A DNA stretch of 64,000 nt from assembly GCA_002007465.1 (NCBI GenBank), contig LNAC01000032.1:5094287-5158286 (forward strand). Reading direction: 5' to 3'. Positions within the stretch are counted from its first letter, which is position 1. Each line of letters begins with the position of its first letter. Positions 44,211 through 57,039 of this stretch are shown piece after piece. The stretch comes from Ailurus styani (Eukaryota > Chordata > Mammalia > Carnivora > Ailuridae). The position numbers and the translations under genes are program-made. The notes below the pieces were generated by a model. It had not been told where the DNA came from, did not search any database, and saw only the letters and a list, made by a program, of their open reading frames with translations.

Positions 44211-45279
44211 TTAAAAAAAAGTGAGGGCAGCTCAGGAGACCATCACAGTGGCAGCAAGAGCAAAACACCTAACAAACTACAAGAAAGACATGAGAAGAAT
44301 GGTTGCTGAAAGAACCCTTAGTACACGTGATCTGTTCTTTTGTATATTTGTCAGGGAGTCAAATCTCCTGAAAGCAGAGGAAATGTTTTATTGACTTCTG
44401 AATATCAGAAAAAATATTCTATTTTTTCCTTAAAGTTGATTTTCAGAAATCCTCTGTGGGAGAAGCAGGAGGAAATTCACTAAATTGGGTAGTGGAGAGT
44501 CATTGAAGTTTTCTGGCTCAGAATTAGGACTTCATTTAAGCTAAATTTTAAAAAATATTAATCTTTTTAGGAGAGATTGGAGAAAAGAGGTATTTGTGAA
44601 AGAATTGTTTGAACTTACTTAGTTAATTAAGGTATATATATCTGAATTTTGAAGAAGGAAGTGAAGCACTAGATATTAGAGACATTTCAAAGATCAAATC
44701 AGCATGGCAGGAACAGTTAGAAATGCCTCAGATATTTCATGCTATAAGACTAGAAAAGTGATGGCACCATTGGAAGAAGTAGGGATATTGGAATAAATAG
44801 TATATTTGAACCTAAGATAATAAGTTTAGTATTAGAAACTTTGAGCTTGAAATGACAATAATGCAATAAATATAGATACAGAAATTAGCAGAACTACTTT
44901 CATTGATTTGGGGAATCATCTAAATCAAAATGGATCTGTCCAAAGAAAAGGGTTGAGGAGTAAAGGAGGTTCAAATATGAACTCTCAGGAGATTAGAATA
45001 AAAAGAAAAGAGAAATAAGGTGAAAAGAAACCAGCAAAGGAGGCAAGAAAAAGACAGAAACCTAGGAGGATAACTAGAATGGTGCAGAATCACATAAGCC
45101 AATAGTGGAGATGGTAGTCTATAAAAAATCACCAGGATAGTCAGGGGTGAGACAGAACAGGTTTTCTATGTGGGAATAATTAATTAGAATTTAAAAAAAA
45201 AGAGAGATCAATAAAATTAAGTTATAAAAGAGGGTGAATAGATTAGGGTTTATGGTAAATGTCAAAGATGTGTCTCTAA
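44211..45279. other. Unassigned purine-rich sequence
   Basis: Largely A/G-rich sequence at 44640-45250. It may include further family A material, but I cannot align it. Confidence 0.4.
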
Positions 45280-45690
45280 GTAGGAGTTATGGGGAACATA
45301 AGTAATGAGACAATCAATTAGTTCGTTAGTAAACAATGAGCATTGACTTATTGAGCATAGAGAATATTCAAGTGCTAGGCTAGGTGACATGAGATAGGAC
45401 TCACACTCTTAAAAAGCTTGCATTATGGTCTAGGAGATAGAAAGAATAACATAATGCAGCAAGTGATCACACTCAGAAGAAAGATGCACTCCATAATAGT
45501 TATTAACAACTGATACATGGAAAGAGGGCAAGCCCTGTGGACAGAGGATGATGGCAAAGGCTTAACCAAAGGTAGCCCTAAGTTTGGACATGAAGACTCA
45601 CATAAACCAATGAGGGGAAAAGAGAAGGCATTCTAGGCAGGAAAGGCTAGATGCTGAGGAAAGTGTTAGGTGTTTTGACAGACATAATTT
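45280..45690 (+). repeat. Old interspersed repeat, family A, first part
   Basis: 'caagtgctaggctaggtgac', 'acactcttaaaaagcttgca', 'aaggcattctaggcaggaaa' and 'gctagatgctgaggaaagtg' follow the early part of family A. Confidence 0.5.
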
Positions 45691-45699
45691 AATGTCTCC

Positions 45700-46160
45700 C
45701 CAGTGTTAATTCTCCAATATCTTATTTTTGCTCACAGAATCACCATTTATTCAGGTAGCAATGGAGAACTCCTGAGTTCAAGTGGAGCAACCTCTTATCC
45801 TAGACTCAGGGAATGTGATTGGTCTATGCGAGAAATCGTATTCTCATGCGCATTCAAACTTTTGGTTTGGAGTAAACATGTGTTTCAGTTCTGCCAATGA
45901 AATTATGATTTCTTAATAAAAATCTCTTAATTAAAAGAAAAAATTTAGTTGGCTCAGGCTTTTGTCCTTTTGGTTTTTCCTTTTATTTTGCTTCTTGTAA
46001 AATGGACTAATTCCTCACGGAGCAGTAGCTAACTCATCTTTGTCCTTGTCATCACTGCTGACTTGGAATGCCTGCTTCCAGGCTTCTTGTTTCATGAGAA
46101 AAAAGCAACTATCTGTAGCATTTCTTTGGTCACCTTTGTTATTGTGACTCAAAGCCAAAT
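45700..46160 (+). repeat. Old interspersed repeat, family B
   Basis: 'gggaatgtgattggtctatg' followed by 'tgacttggaatgcctgcttc' and 'tgtttcatgagaaaaaagc' resembles the repeat also seen at 60640-61000. I cannot name it. Confidence 0.35.
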
Positions 46161-46399
46161 AATTCAATCAGACTTAGATTATGAGCAGTTCTAACAACAG
46201 GACACTAACAAGTTGAGTGGGAAAAGGCCAGAAGAGATTTCTGGAACAGTGGCAGACTAGGCCTGGAAATTCTTCTGAGAACAAATGCTGAGTAAAATAT
46301 AGAAAAATACTCTTTAATTGCTTTCATTATGACAAGAAATAAGGAATACGCAGGCCAGAATCTGGTGTACACAGAAGTGCATAGATAACACTGGAAACA
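46161..46399. other. Unassigned spacer
   Basis: Nothing recognised. Confidence 0.4.
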
Positions 46400-46416
46400 G
46401 ATTTTGTTTGTATCTT

Positions 46417-46669
46417 TTTTTTTCCTTTTCTTTTATTTTTTCAGTGATACAAGATTCATTGTTTATGCACCACAGTCAGTGCTCCATGCAATATGTGCCC
46501 TTCTTAATATCCACCAACTGGCTCACCCATCCCCCCACCCCCCTCCCCTCCATAACCCTCAACTTGTTTCTCAGAATCCAGTCTCTTTGGTTCGTCTCCC
46601 CTTCTGATTTACCCCAATTCACCTTTCCTTTCCTTTTCCTAGATTCCTCCATTTTATTCCTTTTGTTTT
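46417..46669 (-). mobile_element. 5'-truncated L1 3' end, antisense, with TSD
   Basis: The minus strand carries the same L1 3' UTR as 14254-14869, including 'gagggttatggaggggaggg' and 'catggagcactg'. A tail with interrupted As is on the left. The flanks 'gattttgtttgtatctt' (46400-46416) and 'gattttgtttgtttctt' (46670-46686) differ at one base. Confidence 0.93.
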
Positions 46670-46686
46670 GATTTTGTTTGTTTCTT

Positions 46687-47505
46687 GGGGGCATTAACTA
46701 CACCATGAGAACTTGAGCACTGGTTTTTGTGAGATTGTGAAATTTAAGGAAGGAAAAAAATCATTCCGGAAGGCATCTAAAGTGAGTCTAATAAGAAATC
46801 CCTCACATAAAGCTGGGGTCACCAAGGACTTTACACTCATAGCATGTATTGACTAGAAATAAATCTGCCTCATCTTTCTCTTCAGGAAACTATCAGGATA
46901 ACTGCAAGTGTCAAAACTTGGTATTTAGTAGAAAAAACTGAAAATTTTCCTTTGATATTTGCAAACACAATTCAATTTTGTGACCCAAATACATGCTACC
47001 TGGAGAACAAAAAATCCCCCAGACATCCGAAGGGAACAAAAACAATTTTTTTCTAGAATAACCTTCCTTCAAACCAGGCAATAACATGTTTCTACAGAAA
47101 AAGTTCTAAGGCATAAGAGCAGCATATGATTTAAAAATATCATTAAATACAAGGACATAAACTACACTATGTGAAAAAGGAAACAGAAACAGATATTTAA
47201 ACTTCATATTTTGGAATTACAGGACATAGAATATAAAATTATGTGAATATATTTTAATAAGTAAAATAAAATATGAACAAATTTGAAAAAGCATGAAACA
47301 GAACTAGAATTGAAAACTGTGATTATTAAATGAAAATCTCAATGGATTAGTTGAATAAGAGATTATACACATCTAATAAAAGAATTAGTATATTAGAAAA
47401 AAGAACTGAAGAGATAATCTTAGTAGTCCAAAAGGACAGAAAGATGGAAAAATATCAAAGATAGGTCAATATATTGGGAAAATGAATAGAAAATGTAGAA
47501 CACAT
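46687..47505. other. Unassigned AT-rich sequence
   Basis: Nothing recognised. Confidence 0.4.
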
Positions 47506-47620
47506 ATATGTGTGCATATATATTTATATTATATATTTATATATATAGTATATCTATGTATTATATTTATATATATTTATAAAATATATATAAATATAAT
47601 ACATAGATATACATATATTT
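47506..47620. repeat. AT-rich repeat containing a perfect 31-bp palindrome
   Basis: The arms 47548-47578 and 47582-47612 are perfect reverse complements (31 of 31) around a 3-base spacer. Variable 'atatatttat' units surround them. Such near-spacerless AT palindromes can form cruciforms. Confidence 0.92.
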
Positions 47621-48099
47621 AGTTAAGATTTTTGTTTGAATAAAGAGAATGACTGAGGCATAAGGTATTATGGTTTAGAACTTTCCAAAAATGATGAAAG
47701 ATACCACTATCATTCAACAAATCCAACAAATTCCAAGAAAATTTTAAATTCACACCTAGGTGTAGCGTAGTACAATTGAAGAACATCAAAATCATCCAGA
47801 GGATTATATGCCTTTTGAAAACAACTCTTTGCACACTATTGGACAATGGTAGAAAAGGTGTTCGTGACCATGTTTCTGGAACTGCCCATCAAAAGCTGGG
47901 GTCTGTCAGACTCTTTGAGATGCACAGTTGAGTGGGCTCAGCAACAATCCAACAATCCTCTGTAAAATAAAAGTAGTACATCTAGAATCAAGGATAAACC
48001 AAAGGCAAAAGTAAACTGACGCCCATTTCATCTGCTATTATTGCAGCAGCAACCACTTAAGTCATAATTTCCCTTATAATTTAGTTACAATAAGATGAT
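47621..48099. other. Unassigned non-coding sequence
   Basis: Nothing recognised. Confidence 0.4.
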
Positions 48100-48800
48100 T
48101 GAGGAAAATAAAGCCCAAGCGTGGTGTATGAATGTCAGCTTGGTATGTTGAGGCCCACAAGGGACTGCAAATTCATTACAGCCATACTGAGTGATTTTAA
48201 AGACAATGGTGAGAGAAACCACCACCCCCTCCTACCAAGAGACAGGGATTTGGGTGGCATCTGGTCATATATTTTGGATAGAGGGGTATATGGGCCATTC
48301 CACTGTGTAAGGAGAAACACTGGGTGGCCAGAAATCAAAATATATGTGGTAGAGGCATATGGATGGATATATAGGAATGGGCACAAAGTTTAAAATATTC
48401 ATATTGATTCATTATTAATTATTAATCTCCATCAGAGTAGCTATCACAGAAAAGTCACTCAAAACCAAAGGAGCTCAAATAACTTGGTTGATTAAGGTCA
48501 TCAAAGTGTCAACAACTATCTCAGTGCTAGAACAATAGGCATGAGAGCAAAGCAGCCATTGTGATAGGGATGGAGGTTCTGTTGGAGAATTTCCCCTTAT
48601 TGAGACTATTCTTTCTAATACCACCACCAAATGTCCAACCTGTAGCAACATATGCCAACATTGACCTCTAATATGGACATTCCTTGAGGACACCAGCTGA
48701 CCATGTGGTCGCTTGAGGTAGGCACCATGTAGCATCTGAGAGCAGGGCAAAGCTTTTGCCTGCCTAGCCCTGGGCTGATTTGCCACTGCATTTTTAGTGG
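48100..48800 (+). mobile_element. Possible ERVL-like internal relic
   Basis: At 48480-48720 the sequence resembles the zinc-binding start of a retroviral integrase in the ERVL group, heavily interrupted by stops. The left part (48100-48390) is uncertain; a 90-codon plus-strand frame there has no domain I recognise. A MaLR-type LTR lies 300 bp further on, so the two may have belonged together. Confidence 0.35.
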
Positions 48801-49119
48801 CAACTCTGTTTTGGGCCTCTCACCCATTCTTCATCAAGTTACTGCGTGCTTCTTCTGGGGTTGTCCGTCTGCCATGGGTTAGGATATAGGCCCTTGGAAA
48901 GGGAAGATTGACTCTCCTGTCCCTGCCGCATCTGCATTTTTCATTTTGCACTAAGCCCTGCAAGTCATGAAGCTGGCCCAGCCCGTAAGACTGACAGGAG
49001 CAGGTTCCCTCACACCACTGAGGACTGGTGAAGTGAGATTACTGGGGATTCACTAGTAAAGCTCTGATCACAGTGCTTGACAAAGAGTAAGTGGCCCCAC
49101 ATGGTTCTGTCATTACTGT

Positions 49120-49540
49120 TATGACTAAGAGGAGAAAACAAAAAAGGAAAAACAATGCCAACTGCTTTGCAGGAATAGGCTTTGAAGACAGAGGAAGGGG
49201 GTGGAGGAACAAGGCAAGGAATACACAAGACCTCTTGAGGTTGGGAGTGCCCTCAGCTGATGGCTTAGAAAAGGGACCCTAAAACTATAACCACAAGAAA
49301 CTGAATTCTGCTGATATATTGTATAAACAAGGAAATGGATTCTCCCCGGGAGCCTCTGGAAAGGAATGCAGCCCTGCTGACCCTTTGATTTCCACCTTGT
49401 GGGATACAGAACACAGAAACCAGCCAAAGCCCACCTGGACTTTTGACCTATAGAACTCTGAGATAAAAATTTGTGTTGTTTTATGTTGCTAAGTTTGTAG
49501 TAATTTGTTACGATAGCGAAAAAATTAATATAGTTATCTA
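49120..49540 (+). mobile_element. MaLR-type LTR, sense
   Basis: 'aaatggattctccccgggag', 'ggaatgcagccctgctgacc', 'agaactctgagataaaaatt', then 'tgttgctaagtttgtagtaa' and 'tttgttacgatagcg' are the characteristic second half and end of a MaLR LTR. The 154-codon minus-strand frame at 49125-49589 runs through it antisense and is not a gene. Confidence 0.8.
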
Positions 49541-51485
49541 TAATTTCCAAATAAAAAATTAAGCCATAGAAGAGTTGTATAATAAACAAAGGTAATAAAA
49601 ATCATTTCATTATCTTTAAAGTTGGACTCAAAAATCATTAAATGTACCTTAAATGATTTCTGTTCCTTGTAGTTCATGGTGACAACATGACAATACTTGG
49701 CAACTCTCGTGGGCATTTGTAATTTTTTTGTGACTGCTTAGTGTACAATTTTCCTTCTTCCTTTTGGGGGGTTCTCCACTGTACAGATTGATAAGATGTG
49801 AAGTCTACTTCTCTATCCTTTCCCTATCGCCACTACCTATAAGTCAAGGCATAGGGTTCACGAACTAGGCTCTGGATGCTTCTGCTTAGCATTTTGGATG
49901 TAGAGGCAGTGAAACAAAGAGCTAGAAATAATTTGAAAATATTAAGAGTCCAGTGGTGGTAGAACCACACAGAGACATCTCATAGCGATGGAGCCACCAG
50001 TGGTAGCAAGGTATCTAGACTTTCTTATGGTATGGCTTTAGTTTTGGCTCTGCTGCCCTGAATCAATTGGTTCCTGCTTATCTTCTGAGCCCATCTGTAG
50101 CCCACCCAATATTTTTAACAACACATCTCTTTTCTGATCAGTTTAGCTAGAGCTGGTTTTAGTGGCCTACAAACAAGAACTCACTGATACAGGGGCCTTC
50201 TAAATCCCAGGTACCATTGTAGATGTGGAGTTCATAGACAAAAAAAGTGTGCTTTCTGAATGCTGGAAAGTATACTATAGGAAGAAGCTGGATATACTAA
50301 GCAAAAGTTTGACAAGAGCACCTATACATGTATAACAATATGCAAAAGAACTGTAATGGAGGCATTTGTAAGGAGTGGAGGACAAGAGGAGTAGAGAAAA
50401 GCATGCCTACGCTCGCCTTGGGAGTCAGCCCATTCACAGAATGGGGACTCGAGAGCTGAGGAGACAGCACGCAGAGGAAAGCAGACAAGCAGAGGAGTCG
50501 GGAAGGGGTTCTAGGTGGAGGATATACCATCAACCCCAAGGGGATTATATCATGGAATACTAAGAAGTAAGGTACATGATGAGAAAATAGCAGGAGGGAA
50601 GTCTAAACATATAGGTGGATGTCACATGAAGGGATTAAGAATTTGAAGAAGCAATTAGATTTTTAGAAAGACCTTTTTGGAAAGGAGAGAGTGGAGGAGA
50701 ATAAGCCACAAGGCAAAGAAACCAGTTAAAATTGTGGTGTTTTTTCTTAGTAAATTTAATATGTTAAGTGGCTATAATAACCTCTCTTCACATATCTCCT
50801 ATGTTCCTTTTGCAAACTCAGAAGTACAATGTCTTAATAGCAGACCTGACTCTTGACTTTCAAATGGTAAGAATAAACAAGTAAACCTTTGTTAGCTTTC
50901 ATGGGCTGAAGTTCATTTGTCACATGATTTCAATTCTATTTCCCCTCTTCATGTTATTGGAAAGCATTAAAAATTACCTAGTTAGTAGAAATGTTAAAAC
51001 AGAACTTTGAAGTAACCTTCCACCAGTTGAAGAGTATCTCCACTGTGCATGTTTCTATTACATTGCCAAAGAAATGAGTGAAAGCAGCAGTGAGGTTAGG
51101 GTAACAATTAGATGCAGATGATGAAGAGGTAAAAGGTGCATGGGGACAAGGAGTTATAGATAATGAGATAGGGTTGGTAGAACTGAGAGCAGCAGGATGT
51201 CTCAAAAAATTTAATGGAAGATAATGATAAAAGCAGAGAGGTCCTTGTATGCAGAAGGCAACCTACAGATGCCTGTGTTCTGAAAGTAAAAGATTGTTTT
51301 CCCTTCCAGTGACTGTGTTCCCTGCCTGTCCCAGGGTGGACTATAGCCAGGAGGAGATGAGGACCAAGTGTGCTCACGATCTTTTTTTGCTAAAGCCCAT
51401 AGGAGAAGCCATGGTATACATCATGCTTTAGTTCGCAGATCAATCCTCAAGTTCCTTTTTAACAAATACTGTGGCTGAAACATTA
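49541..51485. other. Unassigned non-coding sequence
   Basis: Partly purine-rich (50370-50730, perhaps family A-like). No gene or named repeat. Confidence 0.4.
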
Positions 51486-51610
51486 TGGAAAGAGGAAGTA
51501 GGGCTGGTGGTGATGGGAGGAGGGGTAGGAATGGTAGGAAGGGAAAGAAAAGGGAGGAGGAAGCAGCAAACAAAAGAGGAGGAGGAAGAGGGAAGTAAAG
51601 AAAGTCGACA
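51486..51610 (+). repeat. Purine-rich low-complexity tract
   Basis: A mostly G/A stretch of gga, gaag and agga units about 125 bases long. Confidence 0.7.
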
Positions 51611-51782
51611 AGGTAGTGAAAGAAGACATCAGCTCCAAAGAAAATAATAAATAGAACTAATTCCAGCTGCTGACGGGTTTAAATGGGACATGTGGGTTAG
51701 CCAGGGTTCTAAACAATCTTTATAGCAATTGTTCTACTTCTAATCATTGTTGAATATTTGTTGAATTAAAATCATTTAAATA

Positions 51783-51991
51783 TGGGGCACCTGGGTGGGT
51801 CAGTGGGTTAAGCATCTGCCTTCAGCTCAGGTCATGATCCCAGGGTCCTGGGATTGAGCCCCATGTAAGGCTCCTTGCTCAGTGGGGAGCCTGCTTCTCC
51901 CTCTGCCTGGCACTTTCCTTACTTGTTCTCTTTCGCTCTCTTTCTCTAGTGGTCTCTCTCTCTCAAGTAAATAAATAAAATCTTAAAAAAA
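51783..51991 (+). mobile_element. Can-SINE, sense, with 16-bp TSD
   Basis: Older-subtype head 'ggggcacctgggtgggtcag' with 'gggttaagcatctgccttca'. It is flanked by the exact repeat 'taaaatcatttaaata' at 51767-51782 and 51992-52007. Confidence 0.95.
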
Positions 51992-52007
51992 TAAAATCAT
52001 TTAAATA

Positions 52008-52660
52008 AACATTTGGATTATGGGGATGGGGGGTGGTAAGGGAGAAAAGGTAGGCCTGCCAAGAATAAAAAGGAGCCACTGCAAGGAGAGATGATGGCAA
52101 TGATAAAATATTATTGCTCAAAAATAAGGAAGCAAATCACCTGTAACAGATGAGGTGAAACCAGGAAGTTTGGAAGACAAATATGAGGGTTTAAAGAAGC
52201 TGTACCGCCTGTTAGCTAAGACATTTAAGACGTCACAGAGGAAGTGCAGAAATTAAACACTTCTCTTTAGCAAGCATAGCTATACTGATGCCTGATACCT
52301 CTGCTGGGATTTCAGTTCTTTTGGATACTGTGGACCTGAGACATGTAATTATTTGGGCACTGTTTACTTTTGTATCTTACGAGATTTAAAAACTAATATT
52401 TAACTATAACTTGGTTTAGTAAGAGCAGAGCTGGTCATGACTTCAAAACATACACAGGTCTGTTTCTGAAAGGATACATAGCAAGCTGTTGACAGCCCCA
52501 GCCTGTGGGACTGAGGTTGACTTCACACATTTTTGTAATTTATTCTAAAGTTAATTTTTAAAAGTTAACATGTTAAGCAATTTTGTTCTTTCTTCACTCT
52601 CCTGCCCTCCCATACCTGAAGGTTTTTTTAAAATTGCAAAATGGATTACATGCCTGTTAT
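52008..52660. other. Unassigned non-coding sequence
   Basis: Nothing recognised. Confidence 0.4.
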
Positions 52661-52679
52661 AAGATTTTATGGTGACTTA

Positions 52680-53300
52680 TTTAATCAGTTCCCACTGACA
52701 CACTTTTAGGTTGTTTATATTTTTTTTTGGAATGAAAACGCTGTTAGGGTGACCATGTTCCTATGTTTTATGTTTCTGTATTATCATAGGATAGCTTCAT
52801 AGAAGTGAATTGCTGTGTTAAAGTGATAGTGTGCTCTACTTTTGAGAAATACTGCTAAATAGCTTGCTGAAATGTAGCGATTTATACTTCCACAAAAGTG
52901 TGTGATTGTGCTGATTTCCCCTTATATTCACCAATACTAGATGTGATTATTATTCTTCATCTTGGCCTGTCTTATAGGTAAAATTAATTTCTTCTTGTTT
53001 AAGTTGGAATTATTGGTGAGGTTGGGAAGAGTTTCATATGCTTAGTGGTTATGTTTTTTTAAAAAAATAAATTTGTAATAGCTTTCTCTCTAAAGTGATA
53101 TTTACCCTCTACCACACATGTTGAAAATATTTTCTTCCAGTTTGTGGTGTCTTTTACCTTTGTTTATATAAAAGTATTATTTTCATATAAAAATTCTATG
53201 GTTTTATGAAGTCAAATGTATCAATCTTTTTTTAGGGCTTCCAGTTTTATATCATGATTAGAAAGAATTATAGAAATATTCTCATCAACATCACTGCCAG
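52680..53300 (-). mobile_element. Old L1 fragment, antisense
   Basis: 'cataggatagcttcatagaa', 'gtgaattgctgtgttaaagt' and 'atttatacttccacaaaagt' are the reverse of an old L1M ORF2 end, strongly diverged. A 'ttttatgaagtcaaatgtat' part near 53205 continues it. Confidence 0.7.
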
Positions 53301-55779
53301 TTTATTGGTGAAAAGTGGGGACTCAAAAACTGGTTTCAAAATCCATAGGAGTACTTTACAGAGCTACGTAATCAAGTTGACAAAAAACATTAGCCACCTT
53401 AAAATTACTAAAAAACATCTCTTCTGGAGAAAATCTATACTGACTTTCTTTGACGTGAATTTGTGGTCTAATATAGCAACTGTAGAGAAAAAATATGTTT
53501 TATATTCAAACAGAATTTAATCTTCTCAAATAAGAGCTAAAATTATGTTTTAAAATATCATTTTGTTTGAACCCAGGCGTTTACTGTGATTCTTTGAAAT
53601 CTACATAGCCACATACCTCCTGGATAACTTATATGGGTGTGTTTGAATCAAAACAATGTGACTTTCTTCAGTAGAAAAATAGCTAATTAAGCTGCTATCA
53701 ATTCTCAGTCATTGGCAGAGAAGAGCCAATAATTGATGTGGGAAGGGAGGGAGAATATTATGTAAGCTGGCACTGATTTTTTTTAAAAAAATTTATTTTA
53801 TTGAGTCTGTCTCCTGATGATTAACACAGAAATTCCTCCAGCAATTATGGACTCTTTTATAAATGTGTCATAATTTACAGTTTTCCAGGAGCAGCTTCAA
53901 CTCAAAAATGTGTGTAATTCACTCTTCTGGCTTATTTCCATCACATCAACACTCCCAATCCTGACTCTATTACACATGTGATATGCTCTGTGGTGAGAAT
54001 ATGCGCCCCTTTTCCAGAAAAAATTGACCTATTGTGTGGAGAATACCATAAAGGAATTCCACAGGAGAAGTTTCACACTTCATTCTGATCACTGATTTCA
54101 GATTCTTACCCCTTCTACGGTTTTTTCTTCTTTATTTCTTTAAAGTATTAGAATTATGCACAAACAACTCAGTTTATAAATTTGAATTTTAGTTCCTTTA
54201 TATTTATATTTCTACTTCTCTAGCAGGGACACTAATGATCTGTGAAATGGCCAAAATATGAGTATTAATGGGTAAAGAAGAAAAAAATAATTTAGAGACC
54301 ATATAAATAAAAAATCCCTCTCTGAACAATAAACACTTGAACATGGAACCATGTTAAAATTTCCCAGTCCTGTAAAAGGCATATAATTTGGCTTCAGTCT
54401 AGTGCCTATTTTTATTAGCAGTAACATTTACATGACTATTAAAGGGCTTATTCCTTTTCTACTGTGCATGGTAGTGGTGGGCTGAGGAAAAGTAGATAGA
54501 CATATTAATAGCATGGGACCTATAAGGTGGTGGGTTACATTTCCAGGAAGATAATCTGCTAAAAATGTATTGCAATCCTACATTTTTCAATGCACTATAC
54601 CTTGCCAGGCTTCCCAGCATGAATTTGGGGATAGGGTATGGAATGAAGGGCAGAAAATCTTATGATCACTAGACGAAGCTGCAGAAAATACTGGATCACA
54701 AACGGCCTGCCAGGAAGCCATAATAATGGAGCCAAAGGGACTGAACTGGGACCAATGCTCAGTTGCCATTTATTTAATCAACATTTGCCAATCACCTATG
54801 ATGACTAGGCTCTGGAACAAGGTTCTGGGGACACAGCAGTAAATACGAGATTACTGTACTCCCCACCCAGTTTACGGTCTACTGTAGAGCTGGGAGCCTA
54901 GGAGGAGGTAGCAGGAGCAGCAGCAAATATGGTTGGTCACAAAGGACAGAATGAAGCATTGTGAGAATGGGGAAAATATGCTTCAGGTTCAAGGCCCTCC
55001 TAAGTTCAAATGTTTCTTTTATACTGCCTTAATGTGGACTTACCAAGCTGAGGGCACATAGTCAATGGCTGAAAGACAGATACAGCTAAGTCATGGTCTT
55101 TGAGTACAGGTTCTTAACTTTAGGATGTAATACATGTAATACACATGGATTACCCTATTACAAGATAGTATGTGACCCATGCCTTTGAAGAGGAAGGGGA
55201 TAATTGAAAATTTACTGAGTGTCACTATACTGGCTATATCCCACTGTCTTCAATACCCAATGTTCCTTCTTTGATAAAGTTATCTTGCCCTCAACTGCCA
55301 ATTCAGAGAAGCAATAAAAGGCTATTTGTTGGTGTGGCCAGTGTTTGGACTTGCAGTGTATACCCAAACCAAACCACTTAGCCTATAGCCTGGTAGATAA
55401 TATATGATGCAGCCTGGCCTAAAAATATTAATTTGCCAATTGGTTCATTTTTCATTAGAATTGAGCTTACAGCCACTAATAGAACTAAGTGATTAGCATG
55501 GAGAGGTAAAGTGGAGTCACAATTCAAAGCATTGAGAGGGAACTATGCAGTTCATGAAAGAAACAGAAACAGGGGAATCAGGTTAATGGAGAACCTGAGG
55601 GCTTCCACACATGTTGGGGTGCAGGGAGTTCCCTGGGTTCCCCTCCTCCATCTGACTTTGAAAGATGACTTACCAGAACAGGATGGTAAGGACAGATTTG
55701 GAAAAATAGTAAATACCTTAATTGGTTCAGGAAAGAATAGAGGGGAAGTTGAAAGCAGTGAATATAATCAACTATTCTA
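53301..55779. other. Mostly unassigned sequence
   Basis: A stretch at 54770-54960 ('caatcacctatgatgactag', 'gttctggggacacagcagta') resembles L2 or family A. The rest is unassigned; the 88- and 89-codon frames (53254, 55511) show no domain. Confidence 0.4.
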
Positions 55780-56330
55780 AGGAGTTTTGATAGGAGGGGA
55801 GAGAAATGATACAGTGATGAGAGGAAAAAGTGGGGTCAGGAGAATTAAGTTTTTAAGATGGGGAAAGAAGCATATTTTGATGTAGGCAGTGAAGATTCCA
55901 AAGAGAGGGAAATAATCATGTGAGAGAAAAGAGATGGAGGTGCTGGAGTTATGATTTCCTTGAGCAAGTGAAAGGGGTTGCTAGAGCTGGTTGATAAAAG
56001 AAGTTCATCCTTTGGTCCAGGAGGAAGGCGGACAATGTGCTCCAGTTGCATGGAAGTCAATGGCCATGGCCATGAGAGCTTGTGGAAGTTTTCTTCTGGT
56101 TGATTTTATTTTCTCAGTGAAACTGTAAACAGAGCAAGTGACTTGAGAGTAAAGAAAGGATAGCAGGTGTAGGGCATTTGAAGAGAGAGAGCAAAGTATG
56201 AAATGGGGGAGAGAAGGAAGGCTCTGCAGAAATGTGGTAGCAACACAGCATGCAAGGCCCATGTGATGGTTGGTGACTATGAATTTAAAGTGAAAGCAGT
56301 CAAGGTCAGCTGCGTTGGGAGTCTGGAGTC
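55780..56330 (+). repeat. Old interspersed repeat, family A, late part
   Basis: 'ttttcttctggttgatttta', 'ctcagtgaaactgtaaacag', 'tgtagggcatttgaagagag', 'gtatgaaatgggggagagaa' and 'gtgactatgaatttaaagtg' are in family order. It is the clearest copy of the late section in the window. Confidence 0.5.
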
Positions 56331-56624
56331 ATTATAAATTCAGGTTACTAGTGTTGAGATTGATCAAGAGAGGCCTACAGAGGGAGCTAGATAAGGGGAA
56401 ATAGGGGGTATAAAAAGGAATGGTTACTGTTAATTGACTATGGAATTTAACCTCATCAGAGGCCATGAGGGAATAAAAGAAAGTGCAAAGGTTGTAGGTG
56501 GGGGGGCCCTGGTTGTAGGAAAGGGTGGCTAAGGTAAGGGAGTGGACAAGATCCCTGGAAGATAGGAGGTCAATGACCAGTTTTCACATTCTATTGAAAT
56601 TACCTACTTATGTCTGTTTCTCCC
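56331..56624. other. Unassigned spacer
   Basis: Possibly a further part of family A; not resolved. Confidence 0.35.
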
Positions 56625-56856
56625 AGTAGATTAGGGTTTCTCAACCTTGACACTATTGACATTTTGGACTGGATGAGTTTTGGAGGCCTGAGGAGAACTG
56701 TTCTGTTTATACTGTAGATGTTTAGCAATATCCCTGGTTTCTACTCACTTGATGCCAGTAGCGCCATCCCAGTGGTGACAATAAAAAATGTCTCCAGACA
56801 TTACCAAATGTCTCCTGGAAGATGAAATCAATTTTGGGTGAGAATAATGCCACTGA
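56625..56856 (+). mobile_element. hAT-type non-autonomous DNA transposon (MER-class MITE)
   Basis: It starts 'agtagattagggtttctcaa' and ends 'gggtgagaataatgccactg', which are degenerate inverted ends. Between them 'gtagatgtttagcaatatcc', 'gatgccagtagcgccatccc' and 'aaaaatgtctccagacatta' are in the order of a well-known Charlie-related MITE. The family number was not determined. Confidence 0.75.
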
Positions 56857-57039
56857 GCCATCAGATCCTTCATAGAGGCTGTACGTTATTCATTATTATA
56901 TTCCCAATGTTTAAAAAATACTTGGACACATCAACAGGTGTGTGATACCCTGAGGATTTTTAGGAATAGTGAGTAAGATGCTGTGTTGAAGTTATCCAAG
57001 ATCACCCTTTGGTTTGGTGATTTGCTAGGAGAACTCATA

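Noticed and set aside
49125..49589. 154-codon frame on the minus strand
   Set aside because: It runs antisense through a MaLR LTR; composition and position explain it.
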